Assembly (NCBI GenBank): GCA_003242885.1
Contig: QKMZ01000003.1
Span: forward strand, 124,001-188,000
Length of the DNA stretch: 64,000 nt
Direction: 5' to 3'
Source of the DNA: Candidatus Melainabacteria bacterium
GTDB lineage: Bacteria > Cyanobacteriota > Vampirovibrionia > Obscuribacterales > Obscuribacteraceae
Shown here: positions 8,724 through 17,339 of the stretch, piece by piece
Layout of the letters: every line of letters begins with the position of its first letter
Numbering within the stretch: the first letter of the stretch is position 1
The notes under the pieces: model-generated
What the model was told of the DNA's origin: nothing
What the model saw: the letters and a program-made list of their open reading frames with translations, nothing else
Databases searched by the model: none
Made by a program: the position numbers and the translations under genes

Positions 8724-9485
8724 ATGACGGACGAAAGCAAGAGCGAAAGCAAGACGATACGCATTCTATTGGTTGAAGACCACGCCCTGACGCGGGTTGG
8801 TATTAAAACAGTGTTGAAGCGTGAAAGCGATTTAATTGTCGTCGGAGAGGCTTCCAATGGAGAAGAGGCTGTTAGAGAAGCTGCCTTGCTGAAACCTGAC
8901 GTTATCTTGATGGATGTAGGCATGCCAATAATGGACGGCATTCAAGCATCGAAGAAGATTATAGAAAGCGGGAGCAACGCTAAGATCATCATGCTTACGC
9001 AACACGATAATGACCAGGATGTCATGGCTTCATTCACTGCCGGTGCATCAGGTTATTGCCTAAAAGACGTAGAAGATTCCCGACTCTACATGGCTATACG
9101 CACAGTTAAGGCAGGCGATGCCTGGCTGGATACAGCAATTGCCAGCAAAGTGTTGAAGTTGTATTCGCAACAGCCAGCTAGCCCGCAAGTGCCAGCAGCG
9201 ACGGGAGAAGAAAACCAGGATGCAAAGCTCACAGATAATGCGGGAAAAAGAGATTTACAAGAAGAGTGTCACGTACCGGACAGACCGTATGTAGAACCGC
9301 TCTCGACAAGAGAGCTGGAAGTACTGGGGCTGATTGTTGAAGGTTTGTCCAACCAGCAAATTTCGGACAAGCTCTTTATTTCGCTACCCACTACCAAAAC
9401 ACACGTCAGAAACATTCTCAATAAATTGTCTGTAGACGACAGAACCCAAGCAGCGGTACATGCACTGAGGCGCGGCATAGTCTGA
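8724..9485 (+). CDS. NarL/FixJ-family response regulator
   Basis: This is a 253-residue regulator. The receiver domain (about 12-130) has acidic residues in LLVEDH, the phospho-acceptor D64 in ILMDVGMP, the MLTQHD switch threonine and the conserved Lys in YCLKD. A linker of about 50 residues (Ala/Gln/Asp-rich, unusually long) joins a LuxR-type HTH (about 195-253) with LSTRELEVL and LSNQQISDKL. It faces the haem kinase across a 90-base promoter region. It is the leading candidate for binding the recurrent TCATACTT-type palindromes in this window, because NarL/DosR proteins bind inverted repeats with a similar ACTWWAGT core. Confidence 0.93.
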   Translation: MTDESKSESKTIRILLVEDHALTRVGIKTVLKRESDLIVVGEASNGEEAVREAALLKPDVILMDVGMPIMDGIQASKKIIESGSNAKIIMLTQHDNDQDVMASFTAGASGYCLKDVEDSRLYMAIRTVKAGDAWLDTAIASKVLKLYSQQPASPQVPAATGEENQDAKLTDNAGKRDLQEECHVPDRPYVEPLSTRELEVLGLIVEGLSNQQISDKLFISLPTTKTHVRNILNKLSVDDRTQAAVHALRRGIV

Positions 9486-9490
9486 CCAGC

Positions 9491-9506
9491 TCATACTTTC
9501 GAACGA
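9491..9506 (+). promoter_or_regulatory. Box-like sequence between convergent genes (doubtful)
   Basis: TCATACTTTCGAACGA matches the recurrent box consensus well. It lies between the stops of the convergent response-regulator and metallothionein genes, about 450 bases before the next plus-strand gene. It could be a decoy, an antisense promoter into the metallothionein gene, or chance. Confidence 0.25.
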
Positions 9507-9541
9507 GTTGCGCGAAGACACCATAAATGGTGGCGTCTTTG

Positions 9542-9745
9542 TCATACACCTTTCGCCGATTCTTCCGGCGAATAGCACTCTTTACTAGCGCAAAGAGAAT
9601 GTTCGCACCGGCATATTTCCTGACCGTCACAGGAAGACTCGCAGAGCTTGGAGCAGTATTCACGTCCGCGGCAAAGACAGTGACAATGCGCAGCCGCGCA
9701 CTTTTGTGCATCTAAATCACTTGAACGCTCGCTTTTTGTCTTCAT
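9542..9745 (-). CDS. Bacterial metallothionein (SmtA/BmtA-like)
   Basis: This is a 67-residue protein with eleven cysteines and three histidines in its middle 45 residues. The pattern CAAAHCHCLC, then GREYCSKLC, then CRCEHSLC follows the order of the prokaryotic metallothionein family (the C-C-C cluster, the G-YCS-C zinc-finger part, and the C-terminal C-H-C). Such proteins bind zinc, cadmium or copper through thiolates. The ATG at 9745 is preferred to an in-frame TTG at 9751. No clear Shine-Dalgarno is visible. It lies alone, opposite to both neighbours. No metal-sensing SmtB gene is adjacent. Confidence 0.72.
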   Translation of the reverse strand: MKTKSERSSDLDAQKCAAAHCHCLCRGREYCSKLCESSCDGQEICRCEHSLCASKECYSPEESAKGV

Positions 9746-9878
9746 ATTCAATGAAATTCAATTGAGAGTGGTACGTATCTAATTGTGTGACTATTGCGCC
9801 TGAAGGGACATTGTTCTCAAGGATGATTCAGGTCCACATTAGTCTTTTTAACAACTCTGTTCGATTAGTCAATTTGAC

Positions 9879-9894
9879 TGATACGTGAGTCTAG
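9879..9894 (+). promoter_or_regulatory. Weak copy of the recurrent box upstream of tandem USP
   Basis: TGATACGTGAGTCTAG keeps the left half (TGATAC) and the central GAG. It ends 57 bases before the USP start at 9952. The match is weaker than at the other sites. Confidence 0.25.
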
Positions 9895-9951
9895 AAAGTA
9901 AGAAACAATGAAGAAATTCGTGGCACAGCGAGCATACACAGGTACAAAGAA

Positions 9952-10866
9952 ATGAAAGTCTTGATCGGAATCGACAGTTCGGATTCATCCAACCAGGTGA
10001 TTGAGGAAGCGGCTTCCATGCTCCTCCCAAAAGGCAGCGAGGTTATGGTTCTTTCTGCCCTGGACTTTCTCGATCCGTTGCCGGTGGATCTTAAAGAACA
10101 TGTAGTCGCTGAATCGGAAAGACTAGTGCATCATGCTGTCGATAAGTTGCGCGATGCTCATCCTGATGCGACCGTGACCGGTTCTGTGCCTGATGGCTTT
10201 GCTGCCGAAGAAATCTTGCGCACGAGTCAAGAATGGAAGCCGGATTTAGTAATGGTAGGCACTCGCGGACACTCAGGCTTGACTTATCTAATTTTAGGCA
10301 GCGTATCCAGGAGAATCCTGCTCGAGGCTTGCTGTCCAGTGCGAGTGACGAGAAAGAAGGAAAGGTCTGAAGGTAAAGAAGACTACAAAGTGATTATCGC
10401 AATGGACGATAAAGAAAACGCCGATAAGCTCGTCGAGCATGTTTTATCTTCAAACTGGCCGGAGAAAACAACATTTAAATGCATCAACGTCGTACCGGAA
10501 AGACCGGGTCAGCAGCTCACTCATCTGGGTGTCGAAGCAATGAAAAGCATGAAACTGCATTACGATGCGATGGTGGCACAGCGGACAAGCTGGCTTGACG
10601 CTGCTGAAGCAAAACTCAATGACAGACTTGGCAACAAGTCAGCTCACGCGGAGATGCTGAGAGGCGACGCCAAAACTGCATTGATAGAAAAGGCAAAGGA
10701 ATGGGAGGCGGACCTAGTTATCCTGGGCTCACATGGTCGCCGGGGCATTGATAAACTAATACTAGGAAGTGTGTCAGAGTCCGTTGCGGTACATTCAACC
10801 TCCTCTGTTGAGGTGGTTCCACAAAAGCAGAAAGTCAAAGAGAAAAAGGTGCATTACATTGTCTAA
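9952..10866 (+). CDS. Tandem-domain universal stress protein
   Basis: This 304-residue protein contains two complete UspA domains, MKVLIGIDSSD onward and KVIIAMDDKEN onward (from about residue 145). Each carries an intact nucleotide-binding signature (GTRGHSGLTYLILGS and GSHGRRGIDKLILGS). This is the only tandem USP of the window with two intact sites. It overlaps the start of the cytochrome c gene by eight bases. It therefore probably leads a transcript running through the cytochrome, YiiX-like, AMP-binding, dihaem cytochrome and beta-CASP genes to 15994. Confidence 0.9.
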   Translation: MKVLIGIDSSDSSNQVIEEAASMLLPKGSEVMVLSALDFLDPLPVDLKEHVVAESERLVHHAVDKLRDAHPDATVTGSVPDGFAAEEILRTSQEWKPDLVMVGTRGHSGLTYLILGSVSRRILLEACCPVRVTRKKERSEGKEDYKVIIAMDDKENADKLVEHVLSSNWPEKTTFKCINVVPERPGQQLTHLGVEAMKSMKLHYDAMVAQRTSWLDAAEAKLNDRLGNKSAHAEMLRGDAKTALIEKAKEWEADLVILGSHGRRGIDKLILGSVSESVAVHSTSSVEVVPQKQKVKEKKVHYIV

Positions 10867-11290
10867 AAGACTTACGGCAGCTGTTTTTACGTTACTTTTA
10901 TTGTCGGTCAGTGGTGTTCATGCAGGACAAAAACAGACGGATGGAGCTGAGGCACAGAAATCAAAGTCGGCAACAGCTAAAACAACCAAGCGGTCAAAGC
11001 ATTCAACGCCGGTTGCACCCTCTGCAAAACAAGGCAAATTGCTCTATAAAGCCTATCAGTGCTTCGATTGTCACAGCATCGAAGGTAAAGGTTGCAAGAA
11101 TGGTTATTCGCTGGACAAGATTGCAAGCAAACGCTCAAAAGATTTCATACGTGACCATATCAAGGACCCGGACAAACACTTCGATAAACAGCAAGGATCA
11201 TTTGATGTCGACTTGAATTTGATGCCTCCTCAGAATTTGGAGAAGTGGGAAATCGAAAGCTTGGTTGAGTACTTGCAAACGTTGAAATAG
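10859..11290 (+). CDS. Exported mono-haem cytochrome c
   Basis: This 143-residue protein has an N-terminal signal peptide (SKRLTAAVFTLLLLSVSGVHA). A Lys/Ser/Thr-rich linker leads to one c-type haem site, CFDCH (residues 68-72), and a later MPPQ segment likely supplies the axial methionine. The start is chosen at TTG 10859, inside the end of the USP gene, because AAAAGG lies nine bases upstream and the signal peptide begins there. Upstream in-frame codons read through the USP gene. It should act as a periplasmic electron carrier. The redox partner is unknown; a dihaem cytochrome follows three genes later. Confidence 0.85.
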   Translation: MSKRLTAAVFTLLLLSVSGVHAGQKQTDGAEAQKSKSATAKTTKRSKHSTPVAPSAKQGKLLYKAYQCFDCHSIEGKGCKNGYSLDKIASKRSKDFIRDHIKDPDKHFDKQQGSFDVDLNLMPPQNLEKWEIESLVEYLQTLK

Positions 11291-11307
11291 GACGAGTCAG
11301 GAAAGCC

Positions 11308-12150
11308 ATGACTGAAGACAAAACAGACTCTAATTACTATTCGAAAACAATGCCAGGTCGTGGCCGACGAAAACTGCCATCGCGCTTAGAAAGGCGCCTT
11401 AGGCGAGGCTATGTCTTGGTTGCGGCAAGAAAAATGAATCTTCGCTTTCCAACCGTCAATGCATATCTATCTGAGGAAAAGAGAGATGAGCTGAAGGCGC
11501 AATTGGCCGCAGGTGATATTTTATTGAAGGACGACTGCAAATTCCCTCTTGCTCAACTAAGTGCGAGCGTTTTTAAATCATTCTGGATTCATTCCGGTGT
11601 GTATGCAGGCTCGAATGAAGTAATAGACATTGGCTCAAAGCCATATGTCTCAGTAGTAAACGTGGATGAATTTCTCAAAGCTAGTAAAATTGCTATATTG
11701 AGACCCCGCTACAAAGATTCAGCGGACGTTCAATCTGCTCTTTCCTTTTTGCGCAACAAGCTTGGAAAGCCATTCAACAGCAAATTCGATCTGACAAAAA
11801 CGAATTCGTTTTACTGCACTCAACTAATTTATGAAACGCTGAAGCAATTGCCTAATGCAATCGAACTGCATGTGAGTCAGGTTTTCGGAAAACCTGCGAT
11901 TCTATATTCGGATATTGAAGGTTCCAAGGATATAGAACTTGTTAGCATAGCGAAAATCAGCAGAATTCAGCAATTGTTCGCTCATGCGCCCTCATATTCG
12001 GCGCTGATCGCTGGAGGTTCTCTGGCATGGAAACTAAATCCAAGTTTGACATTTCCTGGAAGTTTTACAGGACTGGCAACTCTTCTTTTCTTCAGCAACA
12101 ACAAACCCAAACAAAAACACAAGAAGTCTTTGTCAGCCCATGCTAATTAA
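11308..12150 (+). CDS. YiiX-like permuted papain-fold hydrolase
   Basis: This is a 280-residue protein. The segment from about residue 68 to 200 matches the YiiX/YaeF permuted NlpC/P60-like superfamily: GDILL, then WIHSGVYAG (His95), a VIDIG turn, a DEFL--IAILRPR stretch, and FYCTQLIYE with the nucleophile Cys170. Members are thiol amidases or acyl-esterases acting on lipid or peptide bonds. A basic N-terminal region (PGRGRRKLPSRLERRLRR) could contact membrane lipid. A hydrophobic stretch lies near the C-terminus (about 233-265). It overlaps the AMP-binding gene by 11 bases, suggesting joint action on acyl chains; this is inference. Confidence 0.78.
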   Translation: MTEDKTDSNYYSKTMPGRGRRKLPSRLERRLRRGYVLVAARKMNLRFPTVNAYLSEEKRDELKAQLAAGDILLKDDCKFPLAQLSASVFKSFWIHSGVYAGSNEVIDIGSKPYVSVVNVDEFLKASKIAILRPRYKDSADVQSALSFLRNKLGKPFNSKFDLTKTNSFYCTQLIYETLKQLPNAIELHVSQVFGKPAILYSDIEGSKDIELVSIAKISRIQQLFAHAPSYSALIAGGSLAWKLNPSLTFPGSFTGLATLLFFSNNKPKQKHKKSLSAHAN

Positions 12151-13837
12151 ACCAGCATACAAGTTCAAACACTTTTCGCTTGATCAACCTTTTCAGGCAA
12201 ACTCTCTACCACAAGCTTTTTTCCATCAAGCTCGATTGCAGCCGCACGCACTGGCAGTATGCGACTCTTTAGGCTTTAAGCTGACCTATGGTCAATTACT
12301 GGTTCGAGCGATTGCGCTTGCTAATTTGTTGAAGAAGACTCTGAATTCTACTGTTTGTGTCGGGATAATGTTGCCGCCGTCTGCAGGGTCCGTGATCGCA
12401 AATCTTGCCGTTAGCTTTCTCGGCAAAGTAGCCGTAAATCTGAATTACACAGCTGGTCAAAAAGCTTTCGATCATTACATAGAATCATGTGGAATAAAGC
12501 ACATAATCACTGCTAAACCCGCGGCCCGGAAGATCAATCTTGAATACAATGCCAAATTGATCTTTATTGAATCGGTGGAAAAGGAGGCTGACTTTCTTAC
12601 GAAACTGAAGTCGGCAACAGAATCAAGTTTTTTGCCGGAGTCATTTGTAGGTGAATTTTTGCATGGACTATCTGACAATCACAGGATAAATTCAGAAGAA
12701 CTGGGATTACGCAAACAAACTATCTTTCCCGGAAAAGCAGGAAAGATAAATGACCCGGCTGTAGTAATTTTTACGGCCGGCTCTACCAGCGAGCCGAAAG
12801 GAGTGGTCCTTTCTCATTCGAACATACTTTCAAATATCAGGGCCATAAAAGAACAAGGACAAATCAAAAGCGGAGAAATCTTACTCGGAATTATTCCTTT
12901 CTTTCATTCTTTTGGTTTGACAATGACTTTGTGGGCACCGCTTTGCCTGGGTGAAACTGTGGTGTACCACTATGACCCATTTGATGCGCGCCGCATTGGA
13001 GAATTATCCGAATCCTTCAAAGCTACTTGCTTTGTTTGCACACCAACGATGATGAATATTTTTGCCCGTCGACTAAAGAAGGAGCAATTCAGCTCGCTGC
13101 GTAATTGCATTGTCGGCGGAGAAAAGCTCTGTCTTCAGCAGAGCCAAGAAATCGAGCAATTTCTGGGATTTGAGCCGATTCAAGGCTATGGGCTGGCAGA
13201 GACATCGCCGGTGGTGGCATGCAATGTGCCAAATCATGTTACTACCGCCGACGGCAGAGTAATCGAAGGCAACAGAATAGGCACCGTCGGTTTGCCCATT
13301 CCAGGAACAGCCATAAGAATTACTGACGTGAATACTGGTGCAGAGCTCAAACAAGGACAAGCAGGTTTAATAAGCGTCAAAGGACCGCAGGTCATGCTGG
13401 GCTATCTGAAACAGCCTCAAGCAACTGCAAAGGCAATAAAAGATGACTGGTTTAATACGGGAGACATTGGTTTTTTGGACGAAGACGGCTTTCTAACAAT
13501 TACCGGTAGATTGAGCCAATTTTCCAAGGTTGCCGGCGAGATGATTTCACATATCGTTGTCGAGGACGCCATTTTAGATGTCGCAGGCGCCCAGCCGGGC
13601 AGTTTATCAGTAACTGCCGTCCCTGATGACAAAAGAGGTGAAAGACTGGTGGTTGTTTACTCGAATATGCCAAAAGACCCGAAGACGGTCGTCGACGAGT
13701 TAAGGCAAGGAAGATTGCCGAACCTGTGGGTACCGAACGCAGATGATTTCATACAAGTGGACAAACTCCCAGTCCTGGCAAATGGGAAATTAAATCTCAA
13801 AGAAATAAAGCAGATAGCCCTCATGCAGCAAAAATGA
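12140..13837 (+). CDS. AMP-binding acyl-ACP/acyl-CoA synthetase
   Basis: This 565-residue enzyme belongs to the ANL adenylate-forming family. It has the P-loop-like TAGSTSEPKGVVLSHSN, GYGLAETSPVV, and WFNTGDIGFLDEDGFLTITG with the adenylate aspartate. The C-terminal hinge region LSQFSKVAGEMISHIVVED and the final LPVLANGKLN lysine segment resemble the acyl-ACP synthetase half of Aas more than medium-chain CoA ligases. It probably activates free fatty acids for phospholipid repair. There is no acyltransferase domain of the kind found in Aas. The start overlaps the YiiX-like gene by 11 bases. The substrate cannot be read from sequence. Confidence 0.88.
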   Translation: MLIKPAYKFKHFSLDQPFQANSLPQAFFHQARLQPHALAVCDSLGFKLTYGQLLVRAIALANLLKKTLNSTVCVGIMLPPSAGSVIANLAVSFLGKVAVNLNYTAGQKAFDHYIESCGIKHIITAKPAARKINLEYNAKLIFIESVEKEADFLTKLKSATESSFLPESFVGEFLHGLSDNHRINSEELGLRKQTIFPGKAGKINDPAVVIFTAGSTSEPKGVVLSHSNILSNIRAIKEQGQIKSGEILLGIIPFFHSFGLTMTLWAPLCLGETVVYHYDPFDARRIGELSESFKATCFVCTPTMMNIFARRLKKEQFSSLRNCIVGGEKLCLQQSQEIEQFLGFEPIQGYGLAETSPVVACNVPNHVTTADGRVIEGNRIGTVGLPIPGTAIRITDVNTGAELKQGQAGLISVKGPQVMLGYLKQPQATAKAIKDDWFNTGDIGFLDEDGFLTITGRLSQFSKVAGEMISHIVVEDAILDVAGAQPGSLSVTAVPDDKRGERLVVVYSNMPKDPKTVVDELRQGRLPNLWVPNADDFIQVDKLPVLANGKLNLKEIKQIALMQQK

Positions 13838-13895
13838 AGGATGATGTTACTGGGAATACAAAGATCAGACTACTGAAAAGAGATGGAGAAAAAAA

Positions 13896-14597
13896 TTGAA
13901 GTTTCGAGTTCTTTCGCTTTTAGTGGCCACGTTGATGACAGCGCTTTTCAGTAATTCTTCGTATGGGAAGGGAACAGGCGAACTTAACGAAGGCAGGGCG
14001 CTTTTCAAAGCCAGTTGCCAGAATTGCCACAGCGATGGGAAAAGCGGTGGTTGCCTCGGACCAGTTCTGGCAGGAGAAGGTTCGCGGCGTAGTAAGACTT
14101 TCATTGAATCGCGAATAAGCAACGATCCAAAGATGAAGCAAGAGTTTTTGCGCTTATATGGACACGCAGAGCTAATGCCGCATTTACGTGTTCCAGCTGC
14201 CAGTGCGAAGAAGTTAGCTGCTTACGTGGCGTCACTGCCATCGATACACGAAGGCTATGAAGTAAAGCCGCATGCAAAGAATAATAGTGTAAAACGCGCC
14301 GAATCTGCTGTTCAAGACAAGGCAAAACTTGTTAGCGAAGGGAAAAAATTGGTGTATGAAAGAGGTTGCCTGATGTGCCATTCATTTGGAGGATTCGGAG
14401 GGCAATTCGCTCCAGCCTTTGACGGTATAGGCTCACGGCATGAAAAGGACTATCTGGCGGAGAGTATATCCAATGCTGAGCTTCTTTTAGGAAAGAGCGG
14501 CAGGGAGTATGGAGAACGGGGTCTGGTTATGCCGCCCTCATCGCTGAGTGAAAAAGACATTGATAGTATTGCCGAATATCTATCGAGCCTCAAATAA
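13896..14597 (+). CDS. Exported dihaem cytochrome c
   Basis: This 233-residue protein has a signal peptide (first 24 residues) and two cytochrome c domains. The haem sites are CQNCH (41-45) and CLMCH (158-162), with later LMPH and VMPP segments as candidate axial methionines. The start is a TTG with GGAG eight bases upstream. Three bases of the stop region separate it from the beta-CASP gene closely downstream. It is likely a periplasmic electron carrier linked to the mono-haem cytochrome at 10859; the oxidase or reductase partner is not visible here. Confidence 0.87.
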   Translation: MKFRVLSLLVATLMTALFSNSSYGKGTGELNEGRALFKASCQNCHSDGKSGGCLGPVLAGEGSRRSKTFIESRISNDPKMKQEFLRLYGHAELMPHLRVPAASAKKLAAYVASLPSIHEGYEVKPHAKNNSVKRAESAVQDKAKLVSEGKKLVYERGCLMCHSFGGFGGQFAPAFDGIGSRHEKDYLAESISNAELLLGKSGREYGERGLVMPPSSLSEKDIDSIAEYLSSLK

Positions 14598-14602
14598 AGA
14601 AG

Positions 14603-15994
14603 ATGTTTGTAACTCTCCATGGAGCCGCAAACGAAGTAACGGGATCTTGCTATCTCATTGAGACAGGCAACGCACGATTACTCGTCGACTGCGGCATGTT
14701 TCAAGGCTCAAAGCACCTGGAGCGCTTAAACTTCATTCCTGCATCCATTAAGCCCAAAGAGCTGGATGCAGTGGTGTTAACGCACGGACACCTGGATCAT
14801 TGCGGGCGCTTGCCTCTTCTTGTAAGAAACGGATTTCAAAGGAAAATTTACGGAACGGACGCGACTCTAGACATCGCTCGATTGATACTTACAGATGCGG
14901 CGAAAATACAAGTTGACGATACAGATAGAGAGAACAGGAAGAGGGCAAAAGCAGGACAACAAGCAGTAAAACCATTATTCAATCTGAGTGATGTCGAGCG
15001 CGTGTTCAAACTGTTTTCCCCTCAAAAATACAATAAATGGTTTCCTGTCGCGCCTGAGACTAGTGTAGAACTCGTAGAAGCGGGGCATATTCTAGGCTCC
15101 TCAAGTGTCATTATCGTGGCCGGTCAAAACGGCGGCAAACGAAGACTTGTATTTTCAGGAGATCTAGGGCAGTGGGATATTCCTCTTAATCGCGATCCAG
15201 CGGAGATAGACAGAGCAGATGCCGTCTTCATGGAGTCAACCTACGGTGGAAGAAACCATCCCGCCTACGAAGAAACAGTAACGGAGCTCAGGAATTGCAT
15301 AAATGAAGCAATTGAAAATAAGGGAAAAATTTTAGTTCCTACATTTGCTGTAGGACGGACACAACAACTGCTATTTCATTTGTTCGACCTTTTCAGAAAA
15401 GGTGAATTGAAGCGAATACCTGTCTATCTCGACAGCCCAATGGCGCTTGCTGCCACGCAAATTTACTCCCGACATACCGAGCTTTTGGATGAAGATGCAA
15501 AAGATTTTTTTTCTGGCGACAACATATATCATTACTTGCCAAATTTGAAATTGTGCACGACAGCCTTGGAATCACAGGCTCTCAACGACGTAGAGGGTCC
15601 CTGCCTGATCATGGCTGGCGCTGGCATGTGCGATGCAGGGCGCATACTTCACCATCTGAGGCACAATCTCGGTCTGCCAAATACTCTTGTCTTGATTGTC
15701 GGCTATCAAGCGAAAGAATCTTTTGGGCGGCGACTTATAGATGGTGCAAATCCAGTCAAGATTATGGGGCAAACTGTTTTCGTACGGGCGAAAATAAAGT
15801 CTGTGCAAGGCTTCAGCGCGCATGCAGGACAAACCGATCTGCTTCGCTGGCTGGAGCCTTTAGCACGACACAAAACCAAGTTATTTCTCACGCACGGAGA
15901 GCCGCATCAGCTTAATGAATTGCGTTTCAAGGTAGAAGAAAGCTTTCAAGTCAAAGCTGAAGTGCCATCTATTGGTGACGTAATCGAGCTCTGA
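14603..15994 (+). CDS. Metallo-beta-lactamase/beta-CASP nuclease
   Basis: This 463-residue protein is of the YSH1/CPSF73-like bacterial class. It has an MBL core with the zinc motif HGHLDHCGRLP, the GHILGSS histidine and the FSGDLG aspartate. The inserted beta-CASP domain has ESTYGGR, PTFAVGRTQQLL and the late FSAHAGQTD and LTHGEP histidine motifs. Members cleave RNA (some DNA) using two zinc ions. Similar proteins are common in hypoxia/stress clusters beside USPs. It starts six bases after the dihaem cytochrome stop, with AAAGAAG as the ribosome site, so it is probably the operon's last gene. Confidence 0.9.
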   Translation: MFVTLHGAANEVTGSCYLIETGNARLLVDCGMFQGSKHLERLNFIPASIKPKELDAVVLTHGHLDHCGRLPLLVRNGFQRKIYGTDATLDIARLILTDAAKIQVDDTDRENRKRAKAGQQAVKPLFNLSDVERVFKLFSPQKYNKWFPVAPETSVELVEAGHILGSSSVIIVAGQNGGKRRLVFSGDLGQWDIPLNRDPAEIDRADAVFMESTYGGRNHPAYEETVTELRNCINEAIENKGKILVPTFAVGRTQQLLFHLFDLFRKGELKRIPVYLDSPMALAATQIYSRHTELLDEDAKDFFSGDNIYHYLPNLKLCTTALESQALNDVEGPCLIMAGAGMCDAGRILHHLRHNLGLPNTLVLIVGYQAKESFGRRLIDGANPVKIMGQTVFVRAKIKSVQGFSAHAGQTDLLRWLEPLARHKTKLFLTHGEPHQLNELRFKVEESFQVKAEVPSIGDVIEL

Positions 15995-16003
15995 TGAATA
16001 AAA

Positions 16004-17323
16004 TCAATACCATGAATATGCTGCGCACTGACTGGCAATCTCGGTCCTGAAATCGGGATGGGCTATCGAGATTAGAGCCTTTGCTCTTTGTTTCAAAGTT
16101 TTTCCACTTAATTGAGCAATACCATATTCGGTGACTACATAGTGAACATCGGCGCGCGAGGTCACCACTCCTGAGGCTGGATTTAGCATGGCGCTAATGC
16201 GAGAAATCTTGCCACCCTTGGCGGTCGATGGCAGTGCGATAATAGCCTTTCCGTCTTTGGCTCGGGCAGCCCCGCGAATGAAGTCGACTTGTCCGCCAAA
16301 GCCGCTATACAAAACATTGCCTATAGTATCGGCAGCTATTTGGCCTGTTACATCGACTTGCAATGCTGAATTGATGGCCGTCATTTTGTAATTTTGCGAT
16401 ATCACAAAAGGGTCGTTAATGTAATCGCTGGTCTGAAATTCAACCAGCGGATTGTTGTCGACGAAGTCATAAAGGCGCTTGCTTCCCATCACAAAGGACA
16501 CTGCCACTTTTCCGGGCAAAACAGTCTTTGCATCGTTGGTGACAATGCCTCTTTCAATCAAATCAATGACTCCATCAGATAACATTTCACTATGCACGCC
16601 GAGGTTTCGCTTTTCTTGCAGATTTGCAAGAACAGCGTTGGGAATCGCCCCAATGCCTAATTGCAGAGTGGCGCAGTCTTCAATAAGTGTGGCAACATTC
16701 GCACCGATTTCGCGCTCTACTGCGGTGCCGGTCTCCGAGGCCAGCTCAGGAAGAGGATGGTCTGTCTCGACAATGTAGTCGAGGCGGGAAACATGTACGA
16801 ACGAGCGGCCAAGAGTGCGCGGCATCTGTTTATTTACTTCGGCGATTACGATGCGCGATTTCTTTCGTGCCGCAATGGTACAGTCAACAGATACACCATA
16901 GCTGCAAAACCCGTGGGCATCGGGTGGAGATACTTGCAGCAGGCAAACATCGAGTGGAATCTCACCTGACATGAATAAGCCCGGTATTTCACTCAAGAAA
17001 ACAGGTATATAATCCGCCCGTCCTGCGTTCACGGCTTCTCTGACATTGGCTCCGATGAAAAATGAGTTAACGGCAAACGAATTGCTGTATTTAGCCAACG
17101 CATAGTCAGCCTTACCAAGCGTGAGAAGCTGATAGATTTTGACTCCGGTCAGTTGGTCAGCACGTCTAACAAGACCCTCTAGCAGTACTTGAGGCGCTGC
17201 AGCATTGGAATGAACATAGACGCGATCGAGAGAGTTTACTACTTTCATAGCCTCCTCGACCGAGACTACTTTCTTTCGATAGTCATCAATCCAAGACCCA
17301 CTTTCCTGAGTTTCCGGCAGCAT
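16004..17323 (-). CDS. Acetyl-CoA hydrolase/CoA-transferase family
   Basis: This 439-residue enzyme belongs to the 4-hydroxybutyrate CoA-transferase/acetyl-CoA hydrolase family. Motifs seen are the QLGIGAIPNAV turn, LGVHSEMLSDGV with the catalytic-type glutamate, GGQVDFIRGA, and the late YVVTEYGIAQLSGK and AHPDFR segments. It would move CoA between acetate and another acyl-CoA, or hydrolyse acetyl-CoA. It follows the hydrogenase large subunit by 16 bases on the same strand, so it is probably the last gene of the hydrogenase operon. This links H2 cycling to fermentative acyl-CoA metabolism (inference). Confidence 0.9.
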   Translation of the reverse strand: MLPETQESGSWIDDYRKKVVSVEEAMKVVNSLDRVYVHSNAAAPQVLLEGLVRRADQLTGVKIYQLLTLGKADYALAKYSNSFAVNSFFIGANVREAVNAGRADYIPVFLSEIPGLFMSGEIPLDVCLLQVSPPDAHGFCSYGVSVDCTIAARKKSRIVIAEVNKQMPRTLGRSFVHVSRLDYIVETDHPLPELASETGTAVEREIGANVATLIEDCATLQLGIGAIPNAVLANLQEKRNLGVHSEMLSDGVIDLIERGIVTNDAKTVLPGKVAVSFVMGSKRLYDFVDNNPLVEFQTSDYINDPFVISQNYKMTAINSALQVDVTGQIAADTIGNVLYSGFGGQVDFIRGAARAKDGKAIIALPSTAKGGKISRISAMLNPASGVVTSRADVHYVVTEYGIAQLSGKTLKQRAKALISIAHPDFRTEIASQCAAYSWY

Positions 17324-17339
17324 TATTTACCCCCTCTAA

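Noticed and set aside
9418-9711. A 97-codon minus-strand open frame overlapping the metallothionein.
   Set aside because: It is in another frame of the same strand and lacks the cysteine pattern; the 9542-9745 frame explains the region better.
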